In this document: positions 8,826 through 17,282 of the stretch, one piece after another
How positions within the stretch are numbered: the first letter of the stretch is position 1
Layout of the letters: each line of letters starts with the position of its first letter
From: Tritrichomonas foetus
Lineage: Eukaryota; Parabasalia; Tritrichomonadida; Tritrichomonadidae
NCBI GenBank assembly: GCA_001839685.1
Contig: MLAK01001312.1
Span: 1-21,340 of the forward strand
DNA length: 21,340 nucleotides
Reading direction: 5' to 3'
Position numbers and translations under genes: made by a program
Notes under the pieces: generated by a model
The model's database searches: none
The model's input: the letters and a program-made list of their open reading frames with translations, nothing else
What the model was told of the DNA's origin: nothing

Positions 8826-9553
8826 GATGAAAAAAGTGAAGGTGGATTTGGATTTGAAATTTGAATGGTGATTGGAACTTTTTCTGTTGATTATTATATA
8901 GAAATGATTTTGAATCTAATATTGAGAAAAAAAATATTTGTTGTTTTCCTGAATATTTCAAGAATTCATAGAAGAAAAAAGATTCCAAAATTATAGAAAT
9001 TTATCTGCATATTTTAGACACTATTTATAAAATAATTTAGGAGATATTCATTAAGTTATCGACGATTTAGGATTTCAATAGTAAATCTACGATTTTTCAC
9101 TTTTTGAGAATGTACTTTCCCATTATTTCTACTCTTCTTTTATATCGTAAACATAAATTTGATTTAGCCTTAATCGTTGTAATCACAATAACATCATTCA
9201 ATGGTGTGTTCTTTCTGTTTTTTAACAAACATTAAAAAAAATGCCATTCTACTCGAATTTCCACCAAATTTTATACAATATTTTAAACTAATTTCTTAAA
9301 TAAGCTGTTTCTGATTAGTGAATTCATTCTTCATCCTTCTCCGTTATTTTTTTTTAATCTTTTTTCCCGATGATATCCTATATTTCTAAACAGCTCTCTC
9401 TTCATTCTATTTTCTTCATATATAACTTTCTCAGCAATCAAACTCTCTCTTTATTTCCATATATTATTGAATTTCATCTTTGATACCTTATTTATCTTTC
9501 CATTTCACAGTCCTATTTTTGGATAGAAGTGTAAAATATTTCAATCCGCCAAA

Positions 9554-9577
9554 AAATCCATCTATGATAGAGGATTT
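9554..9577. repeat. Hairpin: AAATCC-A-TCT / AGA-GGATTT
   Basis: Nine complementary base pairs interrupted by one bulged A (9560), with a 5-nt ATGAT loop (9564-9568). It is part of a less AT-rich island with other hairpins (AAAGGG-A-CCCTTT at 9618-9630 and the stem at 9930-9949). Confidence 0.4.
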
Positions 9578-9929
9578 ATTCGCATTTCCTCTTTATTTGG
9601 CCTTTAGGTCAATCTGTAAAGGGACCCTTTTAGCCTTTGATCTTGGATTTTATACGATAAAATATTTTACAATCATTCAAATTCTCAGAAAACAATCTAC
9701 TTTTTGATCGGGGACCAATATTGAATATCAAATCACTTCACTGGAGCTTATATATTCATTCTTCAAAATTGCCAAAATATTATTTTCTGTTCTAATATCG
9801 ATTCTCATAGCAATCTATGACAAAATAACTTCAATAAAATATATTCTTCATCACCCATTTCAGCGACCACACATCAATGAATTCTGTTTAACGAAATGTA
9901 TGATGAGCCATCAGAATTATTCCAAAGTT

Positions 9930-9949
9930 TGTGAAATAAACATTTCACA
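9930..9949. repeat. Hairpin TGTGAAAT-AAAC-ATTTCACA followed by T-rich run
   Basis: A perfect 8-bp stem with a 4-nt loop, directly followed by TTATTTTTGTTT. It would be read as a terminator in bacteria; here it may mark the 3' end of a small transcript or be chance in AT-rich DNA. Confidence 0.35.
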
Positions 9950-10184
9950 TTATTTTTGTTTCCCCACTCTTATTTTCTGGTTATAGAAAGTTATTTTCAT
10001 AGATATATTCAGTAAAATAAAGCAACATAAAATGATATAAATTGGTTGTGTGAAAATCAAGATGTTACAATCTAAAAATGTATTATGTAAATTTTTAATA
10101 GAATTTTGAATGGAATTTCAAATATTTTGAAAAGTACTTGAAAAAAATCCAAAAAGATTTTGACTTTTTTTAGTTCTAGGCATG

Positions 10185-10202
10185 ATATCAATTGATTGAT
10201 AT
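10185..10202. repeat. 18-bp palindrome ATATCAAT-TG-ATTGATAT
   Basis: Two perfect 8-bp arms around a 2-nt centre, located about 830 nt upstream of the hydrogenase ATG. Such a sequence could bind a dimeric regulator, but it is AT-rich enough to arise by chance. Confidence 0.4.
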
Positions 10203-11034
10203 ATACAATCACCCAACAAACTGTAACTTTTCTTTCTCAAATTTTGAATATGCGCTAAGATTCATAATGACATCATTTTACCGCGACAAAGAGTCAATAT
10301 ATATTTATGGTTAACTGGAATTATATTTGGAAACATGAGTATAATACGAGGTTCGAGAAATACATCTTTTAAATAATTGTTTATGAAAATAAAGCAAATC
10401 ACATAAATATAAAAATTGAATATATTATGATATTTCAGAAAAAAAGTTAATCTCGATTTTCAACCAAAACATGTCGATAATACAATTCTATTAGGCTTCA
10501 TTCACTTTAGATGAATTCACTTTAAAATAACAAGTTTAATTCAAATCATTTCAAAAAATTGTGATTTGTTCGAAAATTGAAAAGAATAGCTATTTATATG
10601 ATATCTCACTTAAAATTATCTTATGCTTTAAGATCACTTATAAATTCTCTTATATACATAGAGTTAAAACATAAAAATGTGAATCTTTCCAGTTTTATAC
10701 GTTGAATATGTTAATTTTATAGAATTTTATTTTGTAAAATTAATTTGATAAAAATCTTACATTTAAATTATAATTCAATATATATTTAATTCATAAATAA
10801 TTGAATAAAATTCACTTAACGCATTCACTGACATGTCAAAATACAATGAACAAAGTGAAAAAATCTATACAAAATTATAGAAAAGTGGAATTTACTTTTG
10901 AATAGGAACTATTTGATATTTATTTTCGTCAGATAAAATTGAAAAGGAATTTGATAATAATAACTTCGTTATTCTATTCAATTTTCAAGAAACACACAAT
11001 TTCCCAGAAAATTCATCGTTGAGAAAAAAAAAGA

Positions 11035-14000
11035 ATGAACAAGCCAATTCATTACATTCCTGTTACTATCAATGGTAGTCAGTATAATGTTGAAGAAAAT
11101 CAGACTATCCTAGAAACTTGCAAGAAACTTGGAATTTACATTCCACGATTATGTTATCATCCAGATATTCCACCATTTGGCCAATGCGGGTTATGTATCG
11201 TTGAGATTGACGACAATGGTACCGGCTATGCATGTATTCAAAAAGTAGCACCAAATATGAACATCTCTACAAATTCCGAAACAGTTATGGAATTGGCTCG
11301 AAGTAATTTCTATAATTTCATGGATATGTCGGTTTATCCACATTCAAAAGATATCGAGGATTTATTCAATTACTTCGCACCCTTCACTGAAGTTCATGAA
11401 AGACAAGATGATAAAAATATATCAATGACATTTAATTCATCTTTATGTATCGGTTGTGATAGATGTGTTAGAATGTGTGTTGATATACAAGGTATTGATG
11501 CCTTGGTTGAAAAGAATCCAAGGTTTTCTGAAAATCAATGCATATCTTGCGGTCAATGTATTGCAGTTTGTCCGACATCAGCAATCACTCACACACCATC
11601 TTACCAGCATGTTTTGAAGAATTTAGCAAATAAAGATAAAATTGTTGTTTTACAAATTGCTCCAGCCGTTCGTGTTTCTGTCGGTGATTTATTTGATGAG
11701 CCACCAGGAACCGTTGTTACAGGTAAAATAATTGATGCAGCAAAACAACTGGGATTCAACTATGTCTTTGATACATGCTTTGCTGCAGATGTCACGACAA
11801 TTGAAGAAGGAAATGAATTTTTAGAAAGATTGAATAATCATGGAACTTTTCCAATGTTTACATCATGTTGTCCTGCTTGGATTAATTATATTGAAAAATC
11901 TCATCCTGACCTTGTCGCAAATATTTCAACGACAAAATCACCGCATATAATTGAAGGAGTTTTGATTAAGAATTATTTTGCAAAAGTCAAAGGCATTAAA
12001 AAACAAAACATTTTCGTGGTAAGTTTGATGCCTTGTGTTGCGAAAAAAATGGAAATTAAAAGAATGCAGCTTGCAGGAGATGTTGATGCTGTCATTATTC
12101 CTCAAGAATTAGCCGATATGATGAAAATGTTTGAAATTAATTGGAATCAATTAAAGAATAAAGAATTTGATTCAATCGTTGGACATTCGAGCGGAGGTGG
12201 TCAGATATTTGGCGCTTCTGGAGGAGTTACAGAAGCAGTTGTTCGTTATACATATGAAAAGTTAACAAATGAAACATTGAAAGATACATTAAAGTTTTCT
12301 ATTTTTCGTGGAAACGAAAGCTTAAAGAAAGCTGAAGTAAAAATCAATGATGTAACTCTAAAGCTCGCAGTTTGTAATGGAATTAAAGCTGCCAAGCATT
12401 TAATTGAAACAAATGGTCATACAGATTTTCATTTAATTGAAGTAATGTCTTGCAAAGGTGGTTGTGTTAATGGTGGTGGTCAACCTAAGAAACGACACAA
12501 TCGACAAACAACACATTTAGTTAAGCGTACAGAAAATATTTTTGGGATCGATGAAAAAATGGATATTAAAACACCGAAACTTAATCCAGAGGTCATTCAA
12601 TTATACGAAGATTATCTAAAGAAACCTGGTTCACACATGCTCCATACTCATTATGAACATCAAGAAACAACATTTTTAGCAAATCTTCGAAATGAACGAA
12701 CAAAACATCATATGCTTCTATCAGAAATGAGAATGGTATCAATATCACATTCCAATGCTGGCAGTATGCTACAAATGGGTAAAAACGCATTTACTAATAC
12801 CACATTAAACTTATCATCAACATCATTAGTTAGTAATTTAAGTGATCTTGGAAAGCATAAAGTTAGAAAATTGGTCGAGGCATTTACAAACGGTTTTAAA
12901 TTTCCAATTAACACGACATCAATTGACCAAATTCTTGAAGAAAAAACTGCATTTTTCGTGATAAACTCAAGTGAGGCAAATGAATCATTTGATTTAGCAA
13001 TTTCTTTTTATGATCTTTTAGAAAACAGCTTTGATGATTTAACAGGTGTTCGTTATGCCGTTTGTGAATTTACCAATAAAAAAGCGAAGAATAAATTCCG
13101 AATTGGTCGAGAAATTGATATTTTAATGGAGCATCATCTTGCTTCCCGAATTACACCTTACAGAGAGGTTGATATTTCTTCTTCAGATTTTGGTGAACCC
13201 AATTTTGAAAGATGGTATATGGTTCTATGCTATATATTAGGTGTTGAACCACCAAAACTAGAAATTTCAGTTTTATTCAAAATGGCGAGATCGAAGGATA
13301 AGTCAATTATCAAATATCCATTACGTCCAAATACATTTACAATTGCATCTCTAAAAGAAATAAGTAAACTTGATGAAAATTTAACAAAAATTGTAATAAA
13401 TGTTTCAAAAGGCACAACTTATGAACCAGGTGATTATTTACAATTCTTGCCAAAGAATCCTCCGGAATTAGTTGAAAAAGTTCTGGCTAGTTTGAATTTT
13501 ACTGGTGATGAAGTCTATAAAGTTAAATCAGCTGATCACTCATCTTTTATTCCAGAGATTATTTCGACTCGTCAATTACTTGAACAATACCTTGATTTAT
13601 GCACCCCTCCAACACGGGAAATGATAAAAATTTTCGCTGAATGTGCAAATGAAGAAGGTCAAGCATTACTTGAAGAATTAAATGAAAATGGAAATAATGA
13701 AGATGATAATAAAGATAATGTGTATCATACTGCTGCTCAATTCTGTGAAACATACAGCAAGTATGGAATTCCAGAACTACCTAAATTACTCACTTGCTGC
13801 CCGAAAATTAAGCCCAGAACCTTTTCTATCCTCAAACATGAAAATCAGCAAATGACTGTTATAATGCAAAAACATGTTTTTTATACTCAAGATGATGATA
13901 AACAGAATTCTACAGAAAAGAAGGAACATGAAGGATTATGCTCTTCATATTTCTCGAGTTTAATCAATAATTATTTCAATAATACTGAGAAACCAAAAGA

Positions 14001-14490
14001 TAAGGTTGCATTTAAAGTGGCACCTGGAATTTTAAGGTATCCTAAAAGTAACAAAACACCTGTAATTATGATTGCCTATAATCTTGGTGCAAGTTCATGT
14101 CTTGCTTTACTTCATCATCGAACTGATTCAACTTTTGGTGATGCAATTGTCTTTTATGAACATACCAATTCGGCAGGATTCCAAGAACTTGAAAAAGAAT
14201 TTCACAATCTTCACGAGAAAGGTACAATCACAAATTTGTTTATTATAAACTCAACCGAAAACACTTCTAACTATAATTCAATTCTTGAGAATTCAAAAGA
14301 TGTGTGGAGATTATGGAAAGATGATTCTACTGTTGTCTTTTTCAGTGGAAATAGAAAATCTGAAAGTGAAGAGACAAAAATCATTAATGAAGCATTTGTG
14401 AAGACAACTATAAAAGAAGGTGGTCTTCGTGATGAAGAAGCAATGGCTTATACATCACGACATCAGTTCACTATTGAAATTATCAAATAG
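11035..14490 (+). CDS. [FeFe]-hydrogenase fused to a degenerate diflavin-reductase tail
   Basis: A 1151-residue protein that, in its family, reduces protons to H2. The N-terminal [2Fe-2S] domain has Cys40, 51, 54 and 67. Two [4Fe-4S] clusters follow: Cys138/141/144/148 and Cys169/172/175/179. The H-cluster domain keeps all ligands: TSCCPAW (Cys278 proton relay, Cys279 ligand), MPCVAKKME (Cys334) and MSCKGGCVNGGGQP (Cys473, Cys477). The small-subunit end GSHMLHTHY is at 532-540. Residues about 565-735 resemble a flavodoxin domain. Residues 760-1151 resemble the CysJ/P450-reductase FAD/NAD(P)H module, with YEPGDYLQFLPKN (796-808), PRTFSI (927-932) and GLCSSYF (967-973). In the tail the NAD(P)H glycine loop is NLGASS, the FMN loops are altered and the terminal aromatic residue is missing. 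No cysteine lies between 67 and 138, so the His-Cys cluster is absent. There is no hydrogenosomal presequence. A weak initiator TCATCG lies about 20 nt upstream. Confidence 0.93.
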   Translation: MNKPIHYIPVTINGSQYNVEENQTILETCKKLGIYIPRLCYHPDIPPFGQCGLCIVEIDDNGTGYACIQKVAPNMNISTNSETVMELARSNFYNFMDMSVYPHSKDIEDLFNYFAPFTEVHERQDDKNISMTFNSSLCIGCDRCVRMCVDIQGIDALVEKNPRFSENQCISCGQCIAVCPTSAITHTPSYQHVLKNLANKDKIVVLQIAPAVRVSVGDLFDEPPGTVVTGKIIDAAKQLGFNYVFDTCFAADVTTIEEGNEFLERLNNHGTFPMFTSCCPAWINYIEKSHPDLVANISTTKSPHIIEGVLIKNYFAKVKGIKKQNIFVVSLMPCVAKKMEIKRMQLAGDVDAVIIPQELADMMKMFEINWNQLKNKEFDSIVGHSSGGGQIFGASGGVTEAVVRYTYEKLTNETLKDTLKFSIFRGNESLKKAEVKINDVTLKLAVCNGIKAAKHLIETNGHTDFHLIEVMSCKGGCVNGGGQPKKRHNRQTTHLVKRTENIFGIDEKMDIKTPKLNPEVIQLYEDYLKKPGSHMLHTHYEHQETTFLANLRNERTKHHMLLSEMRMVSISHSNAGSMLQMGKNAFTNTTLNLSSTSLVSNLSDLGKHKVRKLVEAFTNGFKFPINTTSIDQILEEKTAFFVINSSEANESFDLAISFYDLLENSFDDLTGVRYAVCEFTNKKAKNKFRIGREIDILMEHHLASRITPYREVDISSSDFGEPNFERWYMVLCYILGVEPPKLEISVLFKMARSKDKSIIKYPLRPNTFTIASLKEISKLDENLTKIVINVSKGTTYEPGDYLQFLPKNPPELVEKVLASLNFTGDEVYKVKSADHSSFIPEIISTRQLLEQYLDLCTPPTREMIKIFAECANEEGQALLEELNENGNNEDDNKDNVYHTAAQFCETYSKYGIPELPKLLTCCPKIKPRTFSILKHENQQMTVIMQKHVFYTQDDDKQNSTEKKEHEGLCSSYFSSLINNYFNNTEKPKDKVAFKVAPGILRYPKSNKTPVIMIAYNLGASSCLALLHHRTDSTFGDAIVFYEHTNSAGFQELEKEFHNLHEKGTITNLFIINSTENTSNYNSILENSKDVWRLWKDDSTVVFFSGNRKSESEETKIINEAFVKTTIKEGGLRDEEAMAYTSRHQFTIEIIK

Positions 14491-14708
14491 GTGGATTACC
14501 TATCATACAGATTTTTGTTTTATAAAATTGTTCAATTATATTTTTCACACTTTATTCATTTTCTTTCTTATCTTATTTTTCTTATCTTATTTTTTTTTCT
14601 ATCTTTCATTTTATTTGAGTCAACAAAATTAGAAAAATGATGTATAATCTCAAATTTCATATATTTTATTAAAATACATTTTCTCTATTATGAATTAAAC
14701 TAAATTAC
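14491..14708. other. Short convergent spacer
   Basis: A 218-bp AT-rich spacer between two convergent genes. It contains two adjacent copies of CTTATCTTATTTTT (about 14567-14594) in a T-rich tract and nothing else recognisable. Confidence 0.4.
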
Positions 14709-15998
14709 TTACAATATCCGCTCACTATCACCAACAATTTTATTTTCTGCCGATAACTCTTCAATTTTCTTCACTTTATCACATTCATAACAGTTATCGT
14801 TTATTGTCACGTTCATATTGGTTACATTTCCATTTGAATCACTATTATTTTCCTTGATTCTGTGATTGTTGATGTTCTTCTTCCTGATGTATACAACCAG
14901 ATTTATTATGCCAACAGTTATAACAATTAGGACAACTATTGCAACCACAGCAACAACAATTTCAGCTATGGTTATTTTACTATATTTAAAAGCCGGAATG
15001 ACTTTATAGTGGTCATTGTTGGTCCATAATCTCCCATAACTTTTTGAATTGGATTCTGTTTTCAATTCTATTAAAAGATGCTCCATTTGAGATTGGTTGG
15101 AAACAAACCATGTGAGAAGTTGAGGTTGTTCAATATCACCAATTTTTTGAATGAATGCATTTCCAGTGAAGTTTGTTGATGAATTAAAACTTCGAAAATT
15201 AATGAAATCTTTTTCTTCATCAATCTTCATGTTTATATCATATTGAATAGCTTCAGAATTTCCATTGAAATATTGAATAACATGTTCTTTGGATGTCATG
15301 TTTAGATTCAAAACTGTTTCGCGATTAAGTACAAAATGGTCTTCATTGAAGTTTGATATGATTTTCAAAGCAGTTTTATCAGAGAATAAAACGGCTCCAA
15401 ATGATAAAGAGTAAAAATCATCATCATCACTTAGAAGCTCAACTTTATTTTGAGAATCATTCAAATTTTTCTTGTTGTGATAATATTTTTGATAATCTTG
15501 TGATTTGATTTCAACTGATCCAATTGACGTTCCAAAGTAAAATCCCATTATTTTACTTTTAGATTCAATATATGGGCCATCTTTTATCACATTTTTCTCT
15601 CCTTTTTGAAAAATATTTATTTCAGAATTTCTTTCGTGATTATTTTCAGTGAAATTTGGGGTGAAATCAGTTTTTATTTTATAATTTTTGAATTCATCCT
15701 TCTTTTCATCTTTTTCGCTGGTTTTCAACGAATTCTGGAAAATTGTTTTGTGATTTGTTTTTTGTGAATTTTCAACTGATTTTTGATCGTTTATTCGATA
15801 TGATGTTGCAATGAGGCCACTCCAATCATTGAAAATTACCGCAAGATTCGCTTTTGATGTATTAATACAAATTATTTTGCTTTTTGGGATTCGATCTTGA
15901 AAGAATACGTACGGATTATGTAAATCCCATTCAATCCAAATTGTTTCATCGCACACACAAGCATTTAAATGCAAGAGGAGAGAGAAGAAGATCATCAT
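14709..15998 (-). CDS. Type I single-pass membrane protein, unknown
   Basis: A 429-residue protein with a clear N-terminal signal peptide (hydrophobic stretch 2-13, likely cut near residues 16-18). It has an extracellular or lumenal part of about 325 residues, one strongly hydrophobic membrane span (about 343-371), then IRKKN as a stop-transfer and a 55-residue cytosolic tail. About seven N-glycosylation sequons (for example NTS at 46, NFT at 115, NMT at 233, NSS at 272, NFT at 276, NQS at 301) fit passage through the ER. The lumenal part is low-complexity and Asn/Lys/Ser-rich at 70-140 and more ordered at 150-335. I recognise no domain. It could be a surface protein or a sorting receptor. 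The start is an ATGATG pair, with TCAATT (one base off the Inr) about 17 nt upstream. It converges with the hydrogenase gene. Confidence 0.82.
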   Translation of the reverse strand: MMIFFSLLLHLNACVCDETIWIEWDLHNPYVFFQDRIPKSKIICINTSKANLAVIFNDWSGLIATSYRINDQKSVENSQKTNHKTIFQNSLKTSEKDEKKDEFKNYKIKTDFTPNFTENNHERNSEINIFQKGEKNVIKDGPYIESKSKIMGFYFGTSIGSVEIKSQDYQKYYHNKKNLNDSQNKVELLSDDDDFYSLSFGAVLFSDKTALKIISNFNEDHFVLNRETVLNLNMTSKEHVIQYFNGNSEAIQYDINMKIDEEKDFINFRSFNSSTNFTGNAFIQKIGDIEQPQLLTWFVSNQSQMEHLLIELKTESNSKSYGRLWTNNDHYKVIPAFKYSKITIAEIVVAVVAIVVLIVITVGIINLVVYIRKKNINNHRIKENNSDSNGNVTNMNVTINDNCYECDKVKKIEELSAENKIVGDSERIL

Positions 15999-17282
15999 AT
16001 GGTTTTGAATTGAATTGATAGGATCGATTTTTCTATATATTTCAGAAATATTGAATATGAACTGCAGTCTTTTTTCAAAAAATCGTCATCGAGTTTTGAA
16101 TATAATAAAATAGTGATCACTTTTTCTTTCAAAAAGAGCATCGAAAATTTATATTTTCTGAGAGAATGGAATTTCTTCAAAAAGCAATCATCACTTTACA
16201 TCATTAACAACATGTTTTTTTTGATATTTCACTATTTTTATAATGTTATAAATATATTTTCAAAAAAATATTGAATATTTACCATGTAATATTTACATTA
16301 ATAGAGATATAGATCGAATACTGATGTGTTCATTCAATTTTCGATAGAATCGTAACAATAATTGATCAGAAATAATCACACCTTTCTGATGTCGATGTAA
16401 TTGTATACCATAATGAAAAATTAACAATTTCAATACTTTATTTATATTATTTTATATGACATAGCATTCTCTTGATTAAACAAGAAGATAAAAATCTTTC
16501 TAATTTCCCATAATTCATATTTTATGATATTCACAAAGCTTGATTGATCATTATTTAATGACTCATCAGGTGATGAATAAGATGTCAGCTTAACAACTTC
16601 ATCCTTTATATAAATGGGGCTACTTGAATATATATCTTCTTAATCTTTCATACCCATATTAAATTGGTATGCATTTTCTTTCTTTTTCTTCAACCAAGCT
16701 TATATCCAAAAAATGCACATCATATATATAGTTTTCTAACCATGAAGTAAATCCAAAATATGTTCATGAAATTACATTTTCTGCACATAAAATAAATCAA
16801 AACACTCTTTTAGAACCAACACAGAATAACAATGGAGTTCACTCAAGTTAATGAAACAATGCGAATAGTTTTACAATGATAATCTCATTAATCTTGAGGA
16901 AATCTTTATACTGATGTTTTCATTTGCGATTATATCATTCTCTTTCATCATTAGTATGATCAAATGAAATGAGTGGCACATTTTTTCTTTCCTAAAATAA
17001 AATGAATTCAATGTTATTTGGGTAATGATATTTTGAAATGGATTGAAAACATGACAAACACTATTTCAACAAATTAGTATTAAAAAATAAAGACAAAGTC
17101 GAATTTTATGAATTCATATAAAGTTACCAAAGTTCTGTAAATAAAAGAACAAAAGTAAAAAAAGAACAAAAGTAAAAAAAGAACAAAAGTAAAAAAAGAA
17201 CAAAAGTAAAAAAAAGATAAAAAATCCTTTAGCTTAAGTCAAACAAGTTTATTTAATACAAACATTTTTCTCTTTTAATAAT
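15999..17282. other. 1.3 kb spacer
   Basis: It lies between the promoter of the membrane protein and the 3' end of the SNF2 gene, both on the minus strand. A 61-codon minus-strand frame just upstream of the membrane protein has no distinguishing features. Small hairpins occur at 16563-16576 (TCATCA-GG-TGATGA) and 16649-16671 (CATACC, 11-nt loop, GGTATG). The end of the region holds the 17-bp tandem repeat. No gene is supported. Confidence 0.5.
17144..17211. repeat. Tandem repeat, 17-bp unit, four copies
   Basis: Unit AAAGAACAAAAGTAAAA repeated four times head to tail with no mismatch; the AGAAC core recurs at 17-bp intervals (G at 17147, 17164, 17181, 17198). It lies about 70 bp beyond the stop codon of the SNF2 gene, so it may fall in or just after its 3' untranslated region. 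It is a minisatellite and likely to vary in copy number. Confidence 0.9.

Larger units (their letters stand above)
8826..11034. other. 2.2 kb spacer between divergent genes
   Basis: This is the longest gene-free stretch, between the acyltransferase (-) and hydrogenase (+) promoters. Most of it is very AT-rich. A less AT-rich island at about 9500-9960 holds several short hairpins; its best open frame is 47 codons from the ATG at 9564 and has no initiator. An 18-bp palindrome lies at 10185-10202. Just before the hydrogenase, AATAAC-TTC-GTTATT (within 10956-10972) forms a small hairpin. No tRNA, snRNA or protein-coding gene could be supported. Confidence 0.5.

Noticed and set aside
9480..9707. 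75-codon frame in the large gap
   Set aside because: It begins at TTG; the first ATG gives only 47 codons, without an initiator or domain.
10345..10375. GGTTCGAG resembling a tRNA T-loop
   Set aside because: No flanking 5-bp stem, anticodon arm or acceptor stem can be drawn around it.
15995..16180. 61-codon frame upstream of the membrane protein
   Set aside because: It overlaps the signal-peptide start of the real gene and shows no domain or initiator.
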